A stretch of DNA of 6,868 bases from DASXIW01 sp036497785 (GTDB lineage Bacteria > Pseudomonadota > Alphaproteobacteria > Acetobacterales > Acetobacteraceae). A program made the position numbers and the translations under genes. Below the pieces are notes generated by a model. That model worked only from the letters and a program-made list of their open reading frames with translations, had not been told where the DNA came from and did not search any database. This document shows, in pieces, positions 5,290 through 6,868 of this stretch. Positions within the stretch are counted from its first letter, which is position 1. Every line of letters begins with the position of its first letter. The stretch is from contig DASXIW010000062.1 of assembly GCA_036497785.1 (NCBI GenBank), positions 1 through 6,868 on the forward strand. Reading direction: 5' to 3'.

Positions 5290-6819
5290 ATGGCGGTTCA
5301 TCGTCTGATGACGATGCAACGACATATTGGCGGCGAGGCGGCGGCGGACGAGGCTGGCGAGGTTTCGGCGCGGCGCCTGCTGCTGACGGTGTTTTCGCCG
5401 ATCATGCTGCCGATTTTCCTGGCGGTGATGGATCAGACGATCGTGGCCGCGGCGTTGCCGGCGATGGCGGCCTCGTTGGGCGCGGTGGAGCGGATTTCCT
5501 GGGTGGTGCTGGGGTATCTGGTGGCCAATACCGTGGCCGCGCCGGTGTATGGGCGGCTGGGGGATGTGTTCGGGCGGCGGCGGCTGATGCTGGTGGGGCT
5601 GGTGATCTTCATTGTCGCCTCCGTGCTGTGCGCGCTGGCCGGCAGTATCGTGACGCTGACGCTGGCGCGGGTGCTGCAGGGGCTGGGCGGTGGCGGGCTG
5701 ATGGTGCAGGCGCAGGCGCTGATCGGCGAGAATGTGCCGGCGCGGCAGCGGGGGCGGTATCAGGGCTATCTGGCGGCGGTGATCGTGTGCGCCAGCATGT
5801 TCGGGCCGGTAGCGGGCGGGGTGCTGACGCAGAGTTTCGGCTGGCCGTCCGTATTTCTGGTGAATGTGCCGCTGGGGCTGCTGGCGATGGCGCTGGCCAT
5901 GCGGCTGCCCTCCTCCGCCGGATCGCGGGAGCGGCTGCGGTTCGACACGCCGGGGCTGCTGTTGTTCGCGGGGTTCATCGTGCCGCTGCTGCTGGGGTTG
6001 GAGCAGGTGCAGCATTTCGATGCTGCGGCGGTGCCGGAGATGGCGGGGTTTTTCGGCGCGGCGGCTTTGTGCCTGGTGCTGTTCATCGTGCGGGAGCAGC
6101 GGGCACCGCAGCCGCTGATGTCGTTGCGCCTGTTGCGGATGCCGGGGGTGTGGCGGTCGGCTGTGATGGCGGCGTGCTCGGGCGGGCTGCTGGTGAGCGA
6201 GGTGACGTTCGTGCCGATCTATCTGCACGTGGTGCACGGGGCGTCGCCGGGGCAGATCGGGGTGCTGATCCTGCCGCTGGCGGCGACGGTGGGCGTCGGG
6301 TCGCTGATCACGGGGCAACTGGTGTCGCGGACCGGGCGGACGGCGCTGTTTCCTTCGATCGGGCAGCCGGTGACATGCGTGACGCTGGGCATTATCGCCG
6401 TCGGGATCGGTCATTTCAGCCTGTGGGGGTTGCCGGCGGTGCTGGCGTTCGCGGCGATTTTTCAGGGGTCGGCGATGCCGGTGGCGCAGATCACGGCACA
6501 GGCCGAGGCCGGCGCGGGGATGCTGGGGGCGGCGGCGGCGGCGGTGCAGCTGGCGCGCTCGGTGGGGTCGGCGATCGGGGTGGCGCTGGTGGGGGCGGCC
6601 TTGTTCGCGGCGCTGGCGCGCGCGGATGCCGCCACGGCGGCGCTGTTTGCTGAGATGGTGACGCATGGGCCGGCGGCGATGGACGCGCTGCCGGCGGCGC
6701 GGCAGGCGGTGGTGCAGGGGCAGGTGACGGCGGCGTTCGGGGTGGCGTTCGCGGTGATCGCGGCGTTCGCGGGGGTGAGCGGGGTGTTGGCCTGGACGTT
6801 GCCGGTGCGGCGGATTTAG
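5290..6819 (+). CDS. MFS multidrug exporter, DHA2 (EmrB/QacA-like), 14 TM
   Basis: This 509-residue inner-membrane protein is a predicted proton-driven drug/H+ antiporter. About 14 hydrophobic helices are visible, roughly at 32-52, 70-88, 100-118, 122-145, 158-180, 186-204, 221-238, 250-267, 289-311, 322-343, 353-373, 377-397, 418-444 and 480-503. Family motifs are clear. MDQTIVAAALP (47-57) is motif D1 with Asp48. GRLGDVFGRRRLM (88-100) is motif A. Arg127 lies in LARVLQGLGGGG. GPVAGGVLTQSFGWPSVFLVNVPLG begins with the antiporter motif C, GPxxGG, at 172-177. The first 28 residues are a polar cytoplasmic tail. GAGGG-type purine runs before the ATG at 5290 give a modest, closely spaced Shine-Dalgarno (GAGGG 5281-5285); ATGs at 5308 and 5314 have none. 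The gene starts 39 bases after the AHSA1 stop with no terminator between, so it probably belongs to the same operon. The substrate is not predictable. Confidence 0.92.
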   Translation: MAVHRLMTMQRHIGGEAAADEAGEVSARRLLLTVFSPIMLPIFLAVMDQTIVAAALPAMAASLGAVERISWVVLGYLVANTVAAPVYGRLGDVFGRRRLMLVGLVIFIVASVLCALAGSIVTLTLARVLQGLGGGGLMVQAQALIGENVPARQRGRYQGYLAAVIVCASMFGPVAGGVLTQSFGWPSVFLVNVPLGLLAMALAMRLPSSAGSRERLRFDTPGLLLFAGFIVPLLLGLEQVQHFDAAAVPEMAGFFGAAALCLVLFIVREQRAPQPLMSLRLLRMPGVWRSAVMAACSGGLLVSEVTFVPIYLHVVHGASPGQIGVLILPLAATVGVGSLITGQLVSRTGRTALFPSIGQPVTCVTLGIIAVGIGHFSLWGLPAVLAFAAIFQGSAMPVAQITAQAEAGAGMLGAAAAAVQLARSVGSAIGVALVGAALFAALARADAATAALFAEMVTHGPAAMDALPAARQAVVQGQVTAAFGVAFAVIAAFAGVSGVLAWTLPVRRI

Positions 6820-6826
6820 AGGTAGG

Positions 6827-6853
6827 GCCGGGGCTTTCGGCCCCGGCTTGTTT
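6827..6853 (+). terminator. Rho-independent terminator after the MFS gene
   Basis: GCCGGGGC (6827-6834) pairs perfectly with GCCCCGGC (6840-6847) around TTTCG, followed by TTGTTT. It begins 8 bases after the MFS stop codon and closes the arsR-AHSA1-MFS cluster. Confidence 0.85.
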
Positions 6854-6868
6854 CGCGTGGGCTTATTC

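Noticed and set aside
4273..6666. 797-codon open frame on the - strand opposite the AHSA1 and MFS genes
   Set aside because: Its product is almost all Arg, His, Pro and Gln, the signature of antisense reading of GC-rich genes. It has no recognisable domain, and it lies opposite two well-supported genes.

Overview
The window is about 6.9 kb of very GC-rich bacterial DNA. The ParE sequence, the IS701-type transposase remnant and the small ArsR-AHSA1 gene pair suggest an alphaproteobacterium, plausibly of the Acetobacteraceae/Rhodospirillales kind. This placement comes from protein resemblance recalled by eye, not from a search. No rRNA, tRNA or CRISPR was seen.

Layout. Bases 1-554 hold the C-terminal part of an IS701-family transposase on the + strand, broken by two frameshifts. 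A 149-base gap with a GC-rich hairpin follows. On the - strand, 2818-704 encodes ParE, the ATPase/TOPRIM subunit of topoisomerase IV, with a roughly 60-residue low-complexity N-terminal extension and a plausible promoter just upstream. Divergent from parE, on the + strand, 3008-3730 encodes a type 3 periplasmic-binding-protein fold that has no signal peptide and no transporter genes beside it. After a spacer with two strong hairpins comes a compact + strand cluster: an ArsR-type repressor (3963-4319), a tandem two-domain AHSA1/SRPBCC protein (4303-5250, overlapping the repressor gene by 17 bases) and a 14-helix DHA2-type MFS exporter (5290-6819). A clear Rho-independent terminator closes it.

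How the genes may work together. The cluster reads as one self-regulated unit. The ArsR protein lacks the metal-binding cysteine motif and probably represses its own promoter. Two adjacent dyads in an A+T-rich patch just before its start are good operator candidates. The AHSA1 domains have a hydrophobic-ligand fold, and the exporter is of the multidrug type, so a small hydrophobic compound as signal or cargo is a reasonable guess but is not shown by the sequence. ParE is housekeeping. The signal-less binding protein has no evident partner.

The least ordinary features are the fused double AHSA1 protein between a repressor and an exporter, the paired dyads, and the binding protein without a signal peptide. 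I found no clear evidence of an entirely new system.
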